From: Staphylococcus nepalensis
GTDB lineage: Bacteria > Bacillota > Bacilli > Staphylococcales > Staphylococcaceae
Assembly: GCF_014635045.1 (NCBI RefSeq)
Contig: NZ_BMCF01000001.1
Location: forward strand, 496,001 to 560,000
Direction: 5' to 3'
Length of the DNA stretch: 64,000 nucleotides
The notes below the pieces were generated by a model. It was not told the DNA's origin. It ran no database searches and worked only from the letters and a program-made list of their open reading frames with translations. Positions 9,112 to 19,519 of this stretch are shown here, one piece after another. The position numbers and the translations under genes were made by a program. Positions within the stretch are counted from its first letter, which is position 1; each line of letters starts with the position of its first letter.

Positions 9112-10344
9112 ATGTGTACATTTTCAGAAAAAGAAAAAGTACAAATTTTATCAGATATTGTAGCAATGAATACGGTAAATGATAATGAAATCGAGGTTTG
9201 TAACTATCTTCAAAAATTATTTTCAGAGTATGGTATTGAATCGACTATAGATAAAGTAGATGAGCGACGTGCTAACCTTATTGCTGAAATAGGCGAAGGT
9301 AACCCAGTAATTGGTATATCCGGTCACATGGACGTGGTTTCTGAAGGTAACCGTTCTCAATGGACATACGATCCATTCACACTTACTGAAGATAATGGCT
9401 TTTTATATGGCAGAGGCGCAGCTGATATGAAATCTGGACTCGCTGCGTTAGCCATTGCACTAATTGATATGAAACAATCTGGGTCACTTAAGCAGGGTCG
9501 CATTAAGTTTTTAGCGACAACTGGTGAAGAAATGGAACAACTTGGCTCTCAAAGTTTATATGAAAAAGGTTATATGGATGATGTTGAGGCGTTAATCATT
9601 GCTGAACCTTGCCAAGATATGATGGTATACGCCCACAAAGGTTCTATGGATTATCGCATCACTTCATATGGTAAATCAGCCCACAGCTCTATGCCTATTT
9701 TAGGGACAAACGCGATTAAACCATTAATTGAATTTATTCAAGATATTGATGATGCTTACGCTAGAATCTCAAAGGAAGTCCAAGGTAAAGCGTTAAATTT
9801 CACACAATTCATAGAAAGAATAAAACCTTCATTACCTGCCACAATGGCGCTTGAAGAAGTTGAATCGGCGCTCCAAGGTTTAGTCATTAGTAACACATTA
9901 ATCAATGGCGGTGTTCAAGTCAACTCTGTACCAGAAGAAGCAGATGCAGATTTTAATATTCGTACAATCCCTGAATATGATAATGAACAAGTCAAAGCAT
10001 TGTTTTCAAATACAATAGAGAAATATAATAATAAGGGTGCACATTTAGCAAGCAACTTATACTTAGATTTAGACCCAGTCCTCACCACAGGCGACAATAG
10101 TTTAATTAATACGGCACAAACTATAGCTAAAACTGCCTTTGATAAAGATTTCATTGCTTCCCCTATTGGTGGCGTGACTGATGCATCAAACTTGCTCAAA
10201 GGTAAAGGTGAATCTTTCCCATTCTTAGTATTTGGTCCTGGTGTTAAACCACACCAAATTGATGAATGTGTAGAAAAAGAAAAATATTTAAAATTTATTG
10301 ATTTTTATATTGAGCTTTTAACAAATTATGCTCATAATCATTAA
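9112..10344 (+). CDS. M20-family deacylase (ArgE/DapE, succinyl-diaminopimelate desuccinylase-like)
   Basis: A 410-residue di-zinc amidohydrolase. GISGHMDVV carries the first metal histidine, GRGAADMKSGLAAL the bridging aspartate, and TTGEEMEQLGSQ the catalytic Glu-Glu pair; HKGSMDYRI begins the dimerisation lid and FGPGVKPHQIDE the last metal histidine. Staphylococcal relatives are annotated DapE, but the substrate (N-succinyl-diaminopimelate, N-acetylornithine or a dipeptide-like amide) is not fixed by sequence. It converges on the arg operon. A strong AAAGGAGTG precedes the ATG. Confidence 0.8.
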   Translation: MCTFSEKEKVQILSDIVAMNTVNDNEIEVCNYLQKLFSEYGIESTIDKVDERRANLIAEIGEGNPVIGISGHMDVVSEGNRSQWTYDPFTLTEDNGFLYGRGAADMKSGLAALAIALIDMKQSGSLKQGRIKFLATTGEEMEQLGSQSLYEKGYMDDVEALIIAEPCQDMMVYAHKGSMDYRITSYGKSAHSSMPILGTNAIKPLIEFIQDIDDAYARISKEVQGKALNFTQFIERIKPSLPATMALEEVESALQGLVISNTLINGGVQVNSVPEEADADFNIRTIPEYDNEQVKALFSNTIEKYNNKGAHLASNLYLDLDPVLTTGDNSLINTAQTIAKTAFDKDFIASPIGGVTDASNLLKGKGESFPFLVFGPGVKPHQIDECVEKEKYLKFIDFYIELLTNYAHNH

Positions 10345-10368
10345 TCTTTAATAAAATATACACATTAT

Positions 10369-10427
10369 AAAAAGGAAGCGAGATAGAAATCTATTTTTAA
10401 TAGGTTTTGTTGTCCCGCTTCCTTTTT
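10369..10427. terminator. Bidirectional terminator between the M20 gene and argB
   Basis: AAAAAGGAAGCG pairs with CGCTTCCTTTTT around a roughly 35-base imperfect internal stem. A-rich and T-rich flanks suit termination on both strands between convergent genes. Confidence 0.75.
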
Positions 10428-10446
10428 ATATTGTCTTACATATAAA

Positions 10447-11211
10447 TTATTTATTTTGTATTGTTGTGCCAACATTATGGCCATTTTGTAACTTTTGAAT
10501 GATATGTGACTCACTCCCAGCAGCGATGACAACTTTTTGACATCCCATTTCAATTGCTTGAATCGCATCTTGTACTTTGGGAATCATGCCTCCGTATATT
10601 AATTTTTGTTCAATATATGCTTCAATGCTTTCCGCGTTTAGAGAAGCTTGGACTTTTTCATTAATTAAAACGCCTGGAATATCGCTCAATAAATAAATAG
10701 GTGCATTTAACGCTTGCGCAAGTTTATATGCAAGTGTATCAGCATTAATATTATATATTTGGCCTGTTTGTTTAAGCACGCCTATAGAAGCAATGACTGG
10801 AACAAAAGAATCAGTTAATGACTCTATAACAGAAACATCTATATTAGCAGGTTCACCAACAAAACCATATTGGGGATCTAATGGCACAATATCGAATAAT
10901 TGAGCATCCATACCATTTATGCCAATGCTTTTAATATCAAATCGATTAATTTTATTAACTAAACTCGGGTTGACTTGGCCTATTAAAGTTTGACTTGTTA
11001 CTGAAAGTACGTCCTCAGTAGTCACTCTTAAACCATCTTTAAATTCCGATGTTACGCCTTGTAATTTTAATGACTGGTTGATGAAAGGCCCACCACCATG
11101 AACAATTAATGGCTTATAACCTTGTTTTTTTAATTGAACAATATCCTCAATTGTAGATTCATGTAAATTTGTTAGAGTGCTGCCACCTATTTTTATAATA
11201 ATATAACTCAT
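10447..11211 (-). CDS. argB: Acetylglutamate kinase
   Basis: A 254-residue amino-acid kinase that phosphorylates N-acetylglutamate in ornithine/arginine synthesis. Signatures: IIIKIGGSTLTN (ATP-binding lysine), VHGGGPFINQ (substrate loop), YNINADTLAYKLA and GGMIPKVQDA. The ATG at 11211 has AAGGGGTG upstream; the GTG at 11220 is too close to it. It is the last gene of the argD-argC-argJ-argB operon, 12 bases after argJ. Cytosolic. Confidence 0.93.
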   Translation of the reverse strand: MSYIIIKIGGSTLTNLHESTIEDIVQLKKQGYKPLIVHGGGPFINQSLKLQGVTSEFKDGLRVTTEDVLSVTSQTLIGQVNPSLVNKINRFDIKSIGINGMDAQLFDIVPLDPQYGFVGEPANIDVSVIESLTDSFVPVIASIGVLKQTGQIYNINADTLAYKLAQALNAPIYLLSDIPGVLINEKVQASLNAESIEAYIEQKLIYGGMIPKVQDAIQAIEMGCQKVVIAAGSESHIIQKLQNGHNVGTTIQNK

Positions 11212-11223
11212 TTGATACACCCC

Positions 11224-12462
11224 TTACGTTCTGTACGATGCATTGATACGTACATATTCATATGATAAATCGCAACCATAAGCTGCTGCTTCACCATCGC
11301 CATCTCCAACAGAAACTTCTATGACAATATTATCTTCTGTTAAACGCGCTTTTAACAACTGCTCATCGAATGGTAAATGCATACCATGCTCTAACACTGG
11401 TAATTGACATAAAGAAACATTTGTCTCGCTTGGTTCTACATGTTTGGAAGCATATCCTATAGCCGTGACAATTCTACCAAAGTTTGCATCTTCTCCATGA
11501 ATTGCTGTTTTCACTAAATTAGAAGATACAATACTTTTAGCAATCTTTTTCACCTCTTTATCATGATATGCGCCTATGACTTTAGCTGTTACCAATTTCG
11601 TAGCCCCTTCGCCGTCTTTGGCAATCGATTTGGCAAGATATTGACTTACAAAATTGAAGGCATATATAAATTTATGCCATTCAGGATGATTTTCATCTAA
11701 TGACTGATGATCAACTTGGCCGTTCGCCATGCAAAGTACCATATCATTAGTGCTTGTATCTCCATCAACTGTAATCATATTAAACGATTGATCTGTTGCT
11801 TGTTTTAAACAGTTATCTAAAGTACGTGCGTCGACGTTCGCATCTGTGGTGATAAAACCAAGCATTGTTGCCATATTAGGATGCACCATACCTGAACCTT
11901 TTGCAGTTCCGCCTATCGTGACCGTCTTACCATCAATTTCAACTTGTACTGATAAGTGTTTGGTTGTTGTATCAGTCGTTAAAATAGATTGGTTGAAAAA
12001 TTGGCTCTGATTATATTTTTCGTTTAAAATATGCTGAGTTCCGTATTGAATTTTTTCCATAGGTAAAAACGAGCCAATAACGCCTGTAGAGGCAACACCA
12101 ATTTTATATGGTTCTATATTTAATTGTTCAGCTGCCCATGCTTGAGTATCTTTCGCATCTTGCAAACCTCTTGCTCCAGTACATGAATTTGCATTAGCTG
12201 AGTTAACCACAATCGCTTGTAATGATTGATTCATATATATGGTTTCTTCAGTCACTATAAGTGGTGCCGCTTTAAAACGGTTAAGTGTATAAACACCTGC
12301 AGCCGAAGCTTCTGTCGTAGAATAAATCCATCCAAAATCTCTTTTCTTTCTTCTTAACCCTACGTGAAGCCCACCAGCAATAAATCCTAATGGCGTGCCT
12401 ACATCCCCTTGTAAATCTATATTAAGTTGATTAAGCATATCTATCGTTTCAATCTCTTTCAT
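11224..12462 (-). CDS. argJ: Bifunctional ornithine acetyltransferase / N-acetylglutamate synthase
   Basis: A 412-residue Ntn-hydrolase-type enzyme that moves the acetyl group from N-acetylornithine to glutamate, recycling acetyl groups. The self-cleavage site is in [15 protein letters not shown], between Ala and the new N-terminal nucleophile Thr. Other marks are [27 protein letters not shown] and [16 protein letters not shown]. Being present, it makes a separate acetylornithine deacetylase unnecessary. AAAGGAGAG precedes the ATG. Third gene of the arg operon. Confidence 0.95.
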   Translation of the reverse strand: MKEIETIDMLNQLNIDLQGDVGTPLGFIAGGLHVGLRRKKRDFGWIYSTTEASAAGVYTLNRFKAAPLIVTEETIYMNQSLQAIVVNSANANSCTGARGLQDAKDTQAWAAEQLNIEPYKIGVASTGVIGSFLPMEKIQYGTQHILNEKYNQSQFFNQSILTTDTTTKHLSVQVEIDGKTVTIGGTAKGSGMVHPNMATMLGFITTDANVDARTLDNCLKQATDQSFNMITVDGDTSTNDMVLCMANGQVDHQSLDENHPEWHKFIYAFNFVSQYLAKSIAKDGEGATKLVTAKVIGAYHDKEVKKIAKSIVSSNLVKTAIHGEDANFGRIVTAIGYASKHVEPSETNVSLCQLPVLEHGMHLPFDEQLLKARLTEDNIVIEVSVGDGDGEAAAYGCDLSYEYVRINASYRT

Positions 12463-12483
12463 CTCATCTCTCCTTTCATTTTA

Positions 12484-13515
12484 TTAAGGATAAACTGGGA
12501 GTTGGTTCAAACCAGTTGTTTCATCCAATCCATAAAGTAGATTTAAATTCTGAATTGCTTGACCGCTTGCGCCTTTAACTAAATTATCAATAACGGAAAC
12601 AATAATAGCCATTTGATTTATTTCATCTACATATATGCCAATATCGCAGAAATTACTACCATAAACTTCTTTTGTCTTAGGATATATGCCTATATCCCTA
12701 ACCCTCACAAATGGTTTGTCATCATAATATTGTTTATAAATAGCTTGTAGTTCCTCTGTCGTTGTGTACTCATTTAACTTTACATAAATCGTTGAGAGAA
12801 TACCACGCGTCATCGGCACAAGATGTGGTGTGAATGTAACATTGATATCTTTCCCTGATAACGTTGAGATATATTGTTCAATTTCAGGTTTATGTTTATG
12901 TTTTCCTATAGCATATGCGCTGAAATTTTCATTCATCTCAGCATAATGTACATGTTGTGCTAATGAACGCCCTGCACCTGAAACGCCTGTTTTCGAATCA
13001 ATAATAATCGACTCAGTATCAATAACTTCTTGAACAACGAGCGGATGCAAAGCTAATAAAATTGAAGTAGGGAAACAACCCGGATTAGCTATTAGCTTTG
13101 TATGTTGCCAATCCACTTCGCTCCATTCTGCAATACTATAACTGGCTGCATCTAGTTGCTGTTGCGGAGCGGCTTCCTCTCCGTAAAATGTTTTATACAT
13201 ATGTCGATTTGATAGCCTAAAATCTCCCGATAAATCAATCACTTTAACACCTTTATCCACTAAATCTGGTGCTAAATGTTTACTTACATTGGATGGTGTA
13301 GCAAAAAACACAACATCACAAGACACACCCTTTTCATCTAATGCAGTATAATTTAATATTAAATGACTTAAATGAGGGAACGTCTCACTTATCGGTTCAT
13401 CGTTTTTAGAATGTGAAAATACATATTTAATCGTTACATTTGGATGATGCTGTAATAATCGAATCAGTTCAACCGCACCATAACCGCTTCCTCCAACTAT
13501 CCCAATTTCTATCAT
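12484..13515 (-). CDS. argC: N-acetyl-gamma-glutamyl-phosphate reductase
   Basis: A 343-residue NADPH-dependent reductase that makes N-acetylglutamate semialdehyde. [17 protein letters not shown] is the nucleotide-binding loop and [13 protein letters not shown] carries the catalytic cysteine; [20 protein letters not shown] and HKHKPEIEQ are conserved substrate-site segments. Full family length. Second gene of the operon, between argD and argJ with short gaps. Confidence 0.95.
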   Translation of the reverse strand: MIEIGIVGGSGYGAVELIRLLQHHPNVTIKYVFSHSKNDEPISETFPHLSHLILNYTALDEKGVSCDVVFFATPSNVSKHLAPDLVDKGVKVIDLSGDFRLSNRHMYKTFYGEEAAPQQQLDAASYSIAEWSEVDWQHTKLIANPGCFPTSILLALHPLVVQEVIDTESIIIDSKTGVSGAGRSLAQHVHYAEMNENFSAYAIGKHKHKPEIEQYISTLSGKDINVTFTPHLVPMTRGILSTIYVKLNEYTTTEELQAIYKQYYDDKPFVRVRDIGIYPKTKEVYGSNFCDIGIYVDEINQMAIIVSVIDNLVKGASGQAIQNLNLLYGLDETTGLNQLPVYP

Positions 13516-13546
13516 TTCACTCTTCCTTTCTGAAAATTCGGAATTT

Positions 13547-14746
13547 TTAAGATGTTATTTTATTCTTTTCAAGTACTTCACTAATTACTTCAATCACTTT
13601 ATTGATTTCCGCTTCATTAATTACTAAAGGCGGTGCAATTCTAATAATATTGCCTTGTGTTTCTTTGCATAGCACACCTTTTTCAATCATTTCTAAACAA
13701 TAGGGTTGTGCTTGTTCTGTCAATTCAATACCAATAAACAATCCTCTCCCCCTGACATCATAAATAATTGGGCTATCGATAAGCTGTAATTGATTAAGCA
13801 ATAATTGCCCTAATTTAGCTGAACGTTCAATTAAATTTTCATCAATCAACACATCTAATGCAGCCATCGAAACAGCGCATGCAAGTGGGTTTCCCCCAAA
13901 TGTAGAACCGTGTGTGCCTGGCGTTAATACGTTCATAACAGCTTCATTTGCTAGTATTGCTGAAATAGGATAAAGTCCGCCACCCAATGATTTACCTAAT
14001 AAATAAATATCTGGTTCTACGCCTTCCCATTCCATAGCAAACATTTTGCCAGTTCTGCCCAGGCCAACCTGAATTTCATCTGCAACTAATAAAATATTAT
14101 GTTGATCACATAAATTACGGACTTCCTGTATAAAATAGTCTGGTGGTATATTGACGCCACCCTCACCTTGTATGGGTTCTAAAATAATAGCGGAGGTATG
14201 ATCATTAATCAATGTTTTTAAATATTCAATATCTCCAAAGTCTATATAATTCACATTACCTAATAATGGGCCAAATCCATCTTTATAACTATCTTGTGCA
14301 GACAGAGATAAAGCACCTAATGTACGACCATGAAAGTTACCATTCATAGCAATGATTTCACTTTCATTTTCTTTAATACCTTTAACATCCGAACCCCATT
14401 TACGCGCGATCTTAATTGCTGTTTCAACTGCTTCAGTACCAGTGTTCATAGGTAACACTTTGTCTTTATTAGCTAACTTACAAATTTTTTCTTCCCATTG
14501 ACCTAAGTTGTCACTATATAATGCACGAGACACCATTGTAATCTGTTCACTTTGCGCTTGGAAAGCTTCAATAATTTTAGGATGACAATGTCCTTGATTA
14601 ACCACTGAAAATCCAGCTATGCAATCAATATAACGCTTGCCTTCCACATCCCAAACTTGAGCGCCTTTACCTTTAGCTAATGCTAATTTCAAAGGGCTAT
14701 AGTTATTCGAACTGTAATGGTCTGTTAAATCAAATAGATTATTCAC
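13547..14746 (-). CDS. argD: Acetylornithine / ornithine aminotransferase
   Basis: A 399-residue class III PLP aminotransferase. [19 protein letters not shown] binds the PLP phosphate, [15 protein letters not shown] contains the ring-stacking aspartate and [13 protein letters not shown] the Schiff-base lysine. Members are annotated either ArgD or RocD; position at the head of argCJB argues for the biosynthetic role. The frame is open to a TTG at 14758, but GTG at 14746 gives the family N terminus ([16 protein letters not shown]) with GGTGG 5 bases upstream. An ARG box lies 36 bases before this start. Confidence 0.88.
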   Translation of the reverse strand: MNNLFDLTDHYSSNNYSPLKLALAKGKGAQVWDVEGKRYIDCIAGFSVVNQGHCHPKIIEAFQAQSEQITMVSRALYSDNLGQWEEKICKLANKDKVLPMNTGTEAVETAIKIARKWGSDVKGIKENESEIIAMNGNFHGRTLGALSLSAQDSYKDGFGPLLGNVNYIDFGDIEYLKTLINDHTSAIILEPIQGEGGVNIPPDYFIQEVRNLCDQHNILLVADEIQVGLGRTGKMFAMEWEGVEPDIYLLGKSLGGGLYPISAILANEAVMNVLTPGTHGSTFGGNPLACAVSMAALDVLIDENLIERSAKLGQLLLNQLQLIDSPIIYDVRGRGLFIGIELTEQAQPYCLEMIEKGVLCKETQGNIIRIAPPLVINEAEINKVIEVISEVLEKNKITS

Positions 14747-14781
14747 TAAATCCACCAACCTCTTATTATTATTCTTATTTT

Positions 14782-14795
14782 TGAATTAATATTCA
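14782..14795. promoter_or_regulatory. ARG box (ArgR/AhrC operator) before argD
   Basis: Minus-strand TGAATATTAATTCA fits the ArgR/AhrC core TGAATNNNNATTCA exactly. A degenerate second box (TGTATTATTTATGA) abuts it upstream, the usual tandem arrangement. It predicts arginine repression of the argDCJB operon. Confidence 0.75.
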
Positions 14796-14887
14796 TAAAT
14801 AATACACTTTTATATGTAATAAGTCAAAGGTTTATTTCAAAAAAATCTTATGTAATATGCTTTAAAAACTGTTAATACAATAAAAAA

Positions 14888-14925
14888 TGTATCTATTGAA
14901 ATTTTCTGATTTTTCAATAGATACA
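14888..14925 (-). terminator. Terminator of the 2-aminoethylphosphonate operon
   Basis: A perfect 14-base stem (TGTATCTATTGAAA and its complement) with a 10-base loop, 70 bases beyond phnX. On the minus strand it is followed by a run of six T. Confidence 0.8.
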
Positions 14926-14994
14926 AGTAACTAATTGTATACAATTTGCATATATAGAAGGTATGAAATTGTGTTTTTATTTTAATTAACATGA

Positions 14995-15777
14995 TCAAGC
15001 ATTAAGTTGTTTTAATAATTGTGGTAATTGTGTGATATCTTTTATTATATAGTCTGCATTATTTTGCTTAAATATATGCGTTGCTTCTTCAATATAGGTG
15101 TTTCGTTCATGTTCTGTTAAATCATTCCATTGTTGTTCATTCAATCCAACAACGGAACTCCCTTTAATAACACCTACAGCTGTCACCCCTGCGTTGATAG
15201 CTTCTTTAATATCAGAAGCCGTATCACCTAATTTAATCACTTCTTTAACAGAGGATAATTTAAGTTGTTGAATATTTTTGAAAATCATGTATGGATATGG
15301 TCTACCATAACCATCTACTTGTTCTGCTGTAACTATATTATGAGGTGCATATCCTTTACGTTTAGCTTCAGGAGCAACGACTTCCATCATTTCTTTAGTA
15401 TACCCTGTAGTAGAACCAATAAGGTAACCTTCTGCTTGCAGTGCACTTATAGTATCATTCACGTCTGGTATAAGATGCGTAAACGATTTAAGTTGCTTCA
15501 TCAACGCATTTTCAAAATGAGCATATAATTGGTCGATATCTTTTTCTGTCGGCACATTATCAAATTCATCTCTCCAAGCTTGATGAATACGTGGCATTTC
15601 AGTCATCGCTTTGATATGGTCACGCTTTAACATTCCCATGGGCTCTCTAGCTTCTTCAATCGTAACCTCAATTCCCGCTTTTTTAAAAATATCAACAAAT
15701 ACATTTACTGGCGCAAAACACCCAAAATCTATCGTCGTCCCCGCCCAATCCATAATAATACCTTTTATTTTAGTCAT
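14995..15777 (-). CDS. phnX: Phosphonoacetaldehyde hydrolase (phosphonatase)
   Basis: A 260-residue HAD-superfamily enzyme that splits phosphonoacetaldehyde into acetaldehyde and phosphate. IIMDWAGTTIDFGCFAP carries nucleophile Asp10, and PMGMLKRDHIKAM carries the Schiff-base lysine (about residue 51) that distinguishes phosphonatase from other HAD enzymes. IGSTTGYTKEMM and KLGDTASDIKEA are HAD motifs II and III/IV. It lies 6 bases after phnW with AAAGGAG before the ATG, so the two steps of 2-AEP breakdown are co-translated. Length is normal. Confidence 0.93.
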   Translation of the reverse strand: MTKIKGIIMDWAGTTIDFGCFAPVNVFVDIFKKAGIEVTIEEAREPMGMLKRDHIKAMTEMPRIHQAWRDEFDNVPTEKDIDQLYAHFENALMKQLKSFTHLIPDVNDTISALQAEGYLIGSTTGYTKEMMEVVAPEAKRKGYAPHNIVTAEQVDGYGRPYPYMIFKNIQQLKLSSVKEVIKLGDTASDIKEAINAGVTAVGVIKGSSVVGLNEQQWNDLTEHERNTYIEEATHIFKQNNADYIIKDITQLPQLLKQLNA

Positions 15778-15783
15778 AAATAT

Positions 15784-16872
15784 TTACTCCTTTAATTTAT
15801 AATTTTCTATATGCTGAATCATATTTTCAAAATCTTGACGATGTAAATCTCCAATGTTTCCAATCCTAAAGGAAGGCGTTTCCATTAATTTCCCAGGATA
15901 TAATACAAAATGATGTTTTTTCATATATTCATAAAAGCAATCAAAATCAAAATTTTGATTTGGGTATAAAAAAGTAGTAATGATTGGTGATTGATATTGA
16001 TTGTCTATATACGGTTCAAACCCCAAACGTTTCATAGATTGAATAACGAATTGATTATTAGAAGCATATCTTTCATTACGAACATGAACGCCGCCTTCAT
16101 TTTCTAATTCTATAATTGCTTGATAAAATGCTGCCACTACATGTGTTGGAGATGTATAACGCCATTTACCACTGTCTTTCATTACAGACCACTGTTCATA
16201 TAAATCAAGAGATACACTTCTTGCATTTCCTTTCGTTTGTTCTAAACTTTGTCTTTTAGCAATAACAAATCCAAAGCCAGGCACACCTTGTATGCATTTA
16301 TTTGCACTACTAACTAAAAAATCTATGTCTAACTCCTCAACCTCAATTGGGATACCGCCAAAACTACTCATAGCATCTATAATTATTTTCTTATCAAACT
16401 TTCGTGCCAGCTCACAAATTGCTTCTATAGGGTTCAAAATACCTGTCGTAGTTTCGCAATGCACCACAGCAATATGCGTTAGTGTTGCATCTTTTTCTAA
16501 AAGCTGTTTGACTTTTCCAACGGAAGGCGCCTCATTGTATGGTAGGTTTAACTCAGTTACGTTCTTTCCTGTAGCATATGCCATTTCTATCATTCTCTTC
16601 CCATACGCACCATTACTTATAATCAGTATATGATCTGTTGGGGACAACGCCGTTTGAATAATACTTTCTACGACAAAACTTCCACTCCCTTGTTGTAAAA
16701 TAGATGTATAATTTTGAGCGTCTACTTTTGCAATATCTAATAAGCGTTGTTGAATACTTTGTGTTAAATTTTTATAGTCATCATCCCATGTGCAACGGTC
16801 TATTAGCATTTCACGTTTCACTGTATCACTCGTTGTCAAAGGTCCTGGCGTTAATAATTTTAATTGTTCCAT
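15784..16872 (-). CDS. phnW: 2-aminoethylphosphonate--pyruvate transaminase
   Basis: A 362-residue class V PLP aminotransferase converting 2-aminoethylphosphonate and pyruvate into phosphonoacetaldehyde and alanine. LTPGPLTTSDTVKREML is the diagnostic N terminus, IIDAMSSFGGIPIE holds the PLP-contacting aspartate and SSANKCIQGVPGFGFVIAK the Schiff-base lysine. Full length. It sits between the ABC importer genes and phnX in one transcription unit. TAGGAGTG precedes the start. Confidence 0.93.
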   Translation of the reverse strand: MEQLKLLTPGPLTTSDTVKREMLIDRCTWDDDYKNLTQSIQQRLLDIAKVDAQNYTSILQQGSGSFVVESIIQTALSPTDHILIISNGAYGKRMIEMAYATGKNVTELNLPYNEAPSVGKVKQLLEKDATLTHIAVVHCETTTGILNPIEAICELARKFDKKIIIDAMSSFGGIPIEVEELDIDFLVSSANKCIQGVPGFGFVIAKRQSLEQTKGNARSVSLDLYEQWSVMKDSGKWRYTSPTHVVAAFYQAIIELENEGGVHVRNERYASNNQFVIQSMKRLGFEPYIDNQYQSPIITTFLYPNQNFDFDCFYEYMKKHHFVLYPGKLMETPSFRIGNIGDLHRQDFENMIQHIENYKLKE

Positions 16873-16892
16873 TTAATCACTCCTATACATTG

Positions 16893-17894
16893 TTAGTTTT
16901 GCGCTTCCTTTTTAGCTTCTTGGAATATTTCTTGATGTTCCCCTAATAAATCTATCGTTAATCTACCATTCCACTTTTTGGGGTAAGTAGGTTGTTGCTG
17001 TTTTTCGACTTTCTCCCCTTTATAAAGAGGCACTGGGTATTGTTCTAATAAATCTTTACGCCCGTATTTTTGTATAACACGAATCATTTTCTCAGCTTTC
17101 TGTTGCTTTTCACCTCCTTTATTAACAACTGCTGCACCTTCTACTAACGAAAAGTTACCTTCTGTCGGATCAATATAACGAATGGGTTTGCCTTTTTTCT
17201 CGGCATCAATAGCTTGTGAACGTAACCCTACACCGATAGCTGCCTCTCCAGATTCAACTTTTTTAAGCGGCCCAGACCCTGAACTTTCTAAATGAGGACC
17301 GACATTGTTCAAGAGTTGTGTTAGTATCTTCTGCCCCTCTTTATTGCCATATTCATTTAAGATACTTTGTATCACCAACCATCCTGTGGAAGAGTCAATG
17401 ACGTTCGGCATTGCTACTTGATTTTTATATTGCGTATTTGTTAATGAATGGATAGATTCCGGTGTTTCTAATCCTTTTTCCTTGATAACCTCTGTATTAA
17501 CAAATAAAGAACCCATATTACCTAACAGTGGTGTAATATAATCTGGGTAAGTATCTGTTGTCTTTTTATTTGTACCTTCAACATCAGTAAACATGTTATT
17601 TTCTCTCTGTGCACTTTCCAAATAATAGGTTGCTTGCGTAATAATATCTGCTTCTATATTTTTTCCTTCCGCCATCATTTTCCCACCTAATTCAGCAGTC
17701 GATTGCGGTTGGACGATATATTCTCCTTTAAAACCATTACGGTCTAAAGCTTTTTCCATGACAGTAATAGCCTCTTCGTCTGCATTCGTTGAAATGACTA
17801 CTTTATCTGTAGATGAACCAAGTCCAAAAAAGGAAAAATATAGGATAATGACAGTGATTAGACCAAGCACAATGATTTTCCACTTACTTTTCAT
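16893..17894 (-). CDS. ABC transporter substrate-binding protein, probably for 2-aminoethylphosphonate
   Basis: A 333-residue extracellular binding protein of the ferric/phosphonate type (VVISTNADEEAITVMEKAL, VNTEVIKEKGLETPES, GEAAIGVGLRSQAI). An N-terminal hydrophobic helix (about residues 6-22) is not followed by a lipobox: no cysteine is present there, so it may remain anchored by an uncleaved helix. Specificity is inferred from phnW and phnX directly downstream. ATG 17894 is preferred: AAAGGATGA lies just upstream, and the alternative ATG at 17903 overlaps that site. Confidence 0.8.
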   Translation of the reverse strand: MKSKWKIIVLGLITVIILYFSFFGLGSSTDKVVISTNADEEAITVMEKALDRNGFKGEYIVQPQSTAELGGKMMAEGKNIEADIITQATYYLESAQRENNMFTDVEGTNKKTTDTYPDYITPLLGNMGSLFVNTEVIKEKGLETPESIHSLTNTQYKNQVAMPNVIDSSTGWLVIQSILNEYGNKEGQKILTQLLNNVGPHLESSGSGPLKKVESGEAAIGVGLRSQAIDAEKKGKPIRYIDPTEGNFSLVEGAAVVNKGGEKQQKAEKMIRVIQKYGRKDLLEQYPVPLYKGEKVEKQQQPTYPKKWNGRLTIDLLGEHQEIFQEAKKEAQN

Positions 17895-17899
17895 TAGGC

Positions 17900-19519
17900 T
17901 CATCCTTTCTTTTCTAGATAATGTAGCCAACCGCTACTTATACTTCGTATACATACATTGGTAAGGAAAATTAAAATCGACAAAATAAATATATCCGTAA
18001 AGCGATTAAAATGTTGTAACTGATTTATTTCAGTCGATACGAGTTGGGTTGAAGTGGAAACTAAAAATATAACACCACTAATCGTAACCATTGCATTGAT
18101 AAAGTAATAATTCATTATTTCAACGATTGTTATTTTCATATTCGGTAAAATGATTTTAAATATCGTCTCATGCCATTGATCTTGTAAAAGTGTACTCGTT
18201 ATGTCCCACGAATGATTTAACTTTTCTAACGCACTTTTCGCCATCACATAGGGGGTTGTATAGTAATGAACAATAATACTAAAAACTACAATCAATAACG
18301 TGCCTTTAATTGAGCTATTTTGAAAAAACAATAAATAAGAAAGTCCTAATATCATACCTGGCACAGTGTTAGTGATTAGAGAAATCATATTTAACATCTG
18401 CCTACCTTTTACTTTTGTTCTCACAGTGATTAATGCACCCGTGAAACTAATGATGCTGCCCAAAAATGCAGTTGCTACCGCTACAAATAGAGATTGTATA
18501 TAAACATCTAATAAAATTTCATCCTTGATCACATTTATAATATGTTTCAACGTAAACGCTAATTGATATGGATAGTCTTCAGTAAAAGGAACGACAAACA
18601 TAACTAAGAAAATCAATAAAATAATGGTTGCAATTAAAACGGCAAATAAATTAATTCCCCTATCATGCCATTTTCTTTGAGGTAAACTGGTATGATTTAT
18701 AGCTTGTTGTTGGACATTCCATCTTTCAATTGCTGTTAGAAATATAAATCCTAGCATTGCAGGTATAAGCATAAGCATTGCAATCACAGCACCTTCAGCA
18801 AATTTGGGAATAGATCCTAATATCATTTGATAAAGTGTCGTTGATATCACACTATAATTTGCTCCAATTGAAGCGGGTATGCCAAAATCAGTGAAACTTA
18901 AAATAAATGATAAAACAAAAGCATTACCAATTGGTACTAGTAATGGTCTTAATAGCGTATGGTAAAACCTTCTTATCTTGCCATCTTTCATCAGTGATGA
19001 AATGTAATAAAAGCGATGATCAACATAATTAAAAGCATTAGAAATGATAAGATAGGCAGCAGGCAACGTATAAATGATATAGCCAATGAACAAACCATTT
19101 TTGCCATAAATTGTAAACGGAAGTTCACCCAATATATTTGCTAAAATGCCTTCATCTCCAAATAAATACATTAAAATAAAACCATATGTAATTGTAGGGA
19201 CAAGCATTGGCATTAACGTCATACGCTTAATATATGACTGTATCCATTTTGGTGAATGTGTCATATGGATGGCGTAAGACATAAAGAATGCAATCATCGT
19301 AGTAACGATAGCTGCACTTGAAGATATCTTCAGACTATTAAAAAGTGCATCGACTATTTCGAGATTAGTGAAAATGTTTTTGTAATGATACAGTGTCAAT
19401 TGGCCTTCTAAAAAAAATGAACGTCCTAATAAATAAATGATGGGTAAAAATAAAAATACAATGAAAAAAAGTAAAATTAAACTAAAGGTAATGCGTTGTG
19501 ACCATAACTTATGCGCCAT
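17900..19519 (-). CDS. ABC transporter permease, two fused membrane domains (2-AEP import)
   Basis: A 539-residue permease made of two fused BPD-type membrane domains, about six helices each, so one chain supplies both halves of the channel. EAA-type loops contacting the ATPase are visible near MKDGKIRRFYHTLLRPLL and LLQDQWHETIFKIILPNMK. This layout is usual for ferric/phosphonate-type importers. It overlaps the ATPase gene by 11 bases. ATG 19519 has GGTGAT just upstream; an upstream TTG at 19531 is less likely. Confidence 0.82.
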   Translation of the reverse strand: MAHKLWSQRITFSLILLFFIVFLFLPIIYLLGRSFFLEGQLTLYHYKNIFTNLEIVDALFNSLKISSSAAIVTTMIAFFMSYAIHMTHSPKWIQSYIKRMTLMPMLVPTITYGFILMYLFGDEGILANILGELPFTIYGKNGLFIGYIIYTLPAAYLIISNAFNYVDHRFYYISSLMKDGKIRRFYHTLLRPLLVPIGNAFVLSFILSFTDFGIPASIGANYSVISTTLYQMILGSIPKFAEGAVIAMLMLIPAMLGFIFLTAIERWNVQQQAINHTSLPQRKWHDRGINLFAVLIATIILLIFLVMFVVPFTEDYPYQLAFTLKHIINVIKDEILLDVYIQSLFVAVATAFLGSIISFTGALITVRTKVKGRQMLNMISLITNTVPGMILGLSYLLFFQNSSIKGTLLIVVFSIIVHYYTTPYVMAKSALEKLNHSWDITSTLLQDQWHETIFKIILPNMKITIVEIMNYYFINAMVTISGVIFLVSTSTQLVSTEINQLQHFNRFTDIFILSILIFLTNVCIRSISSGWLHYLEKKG

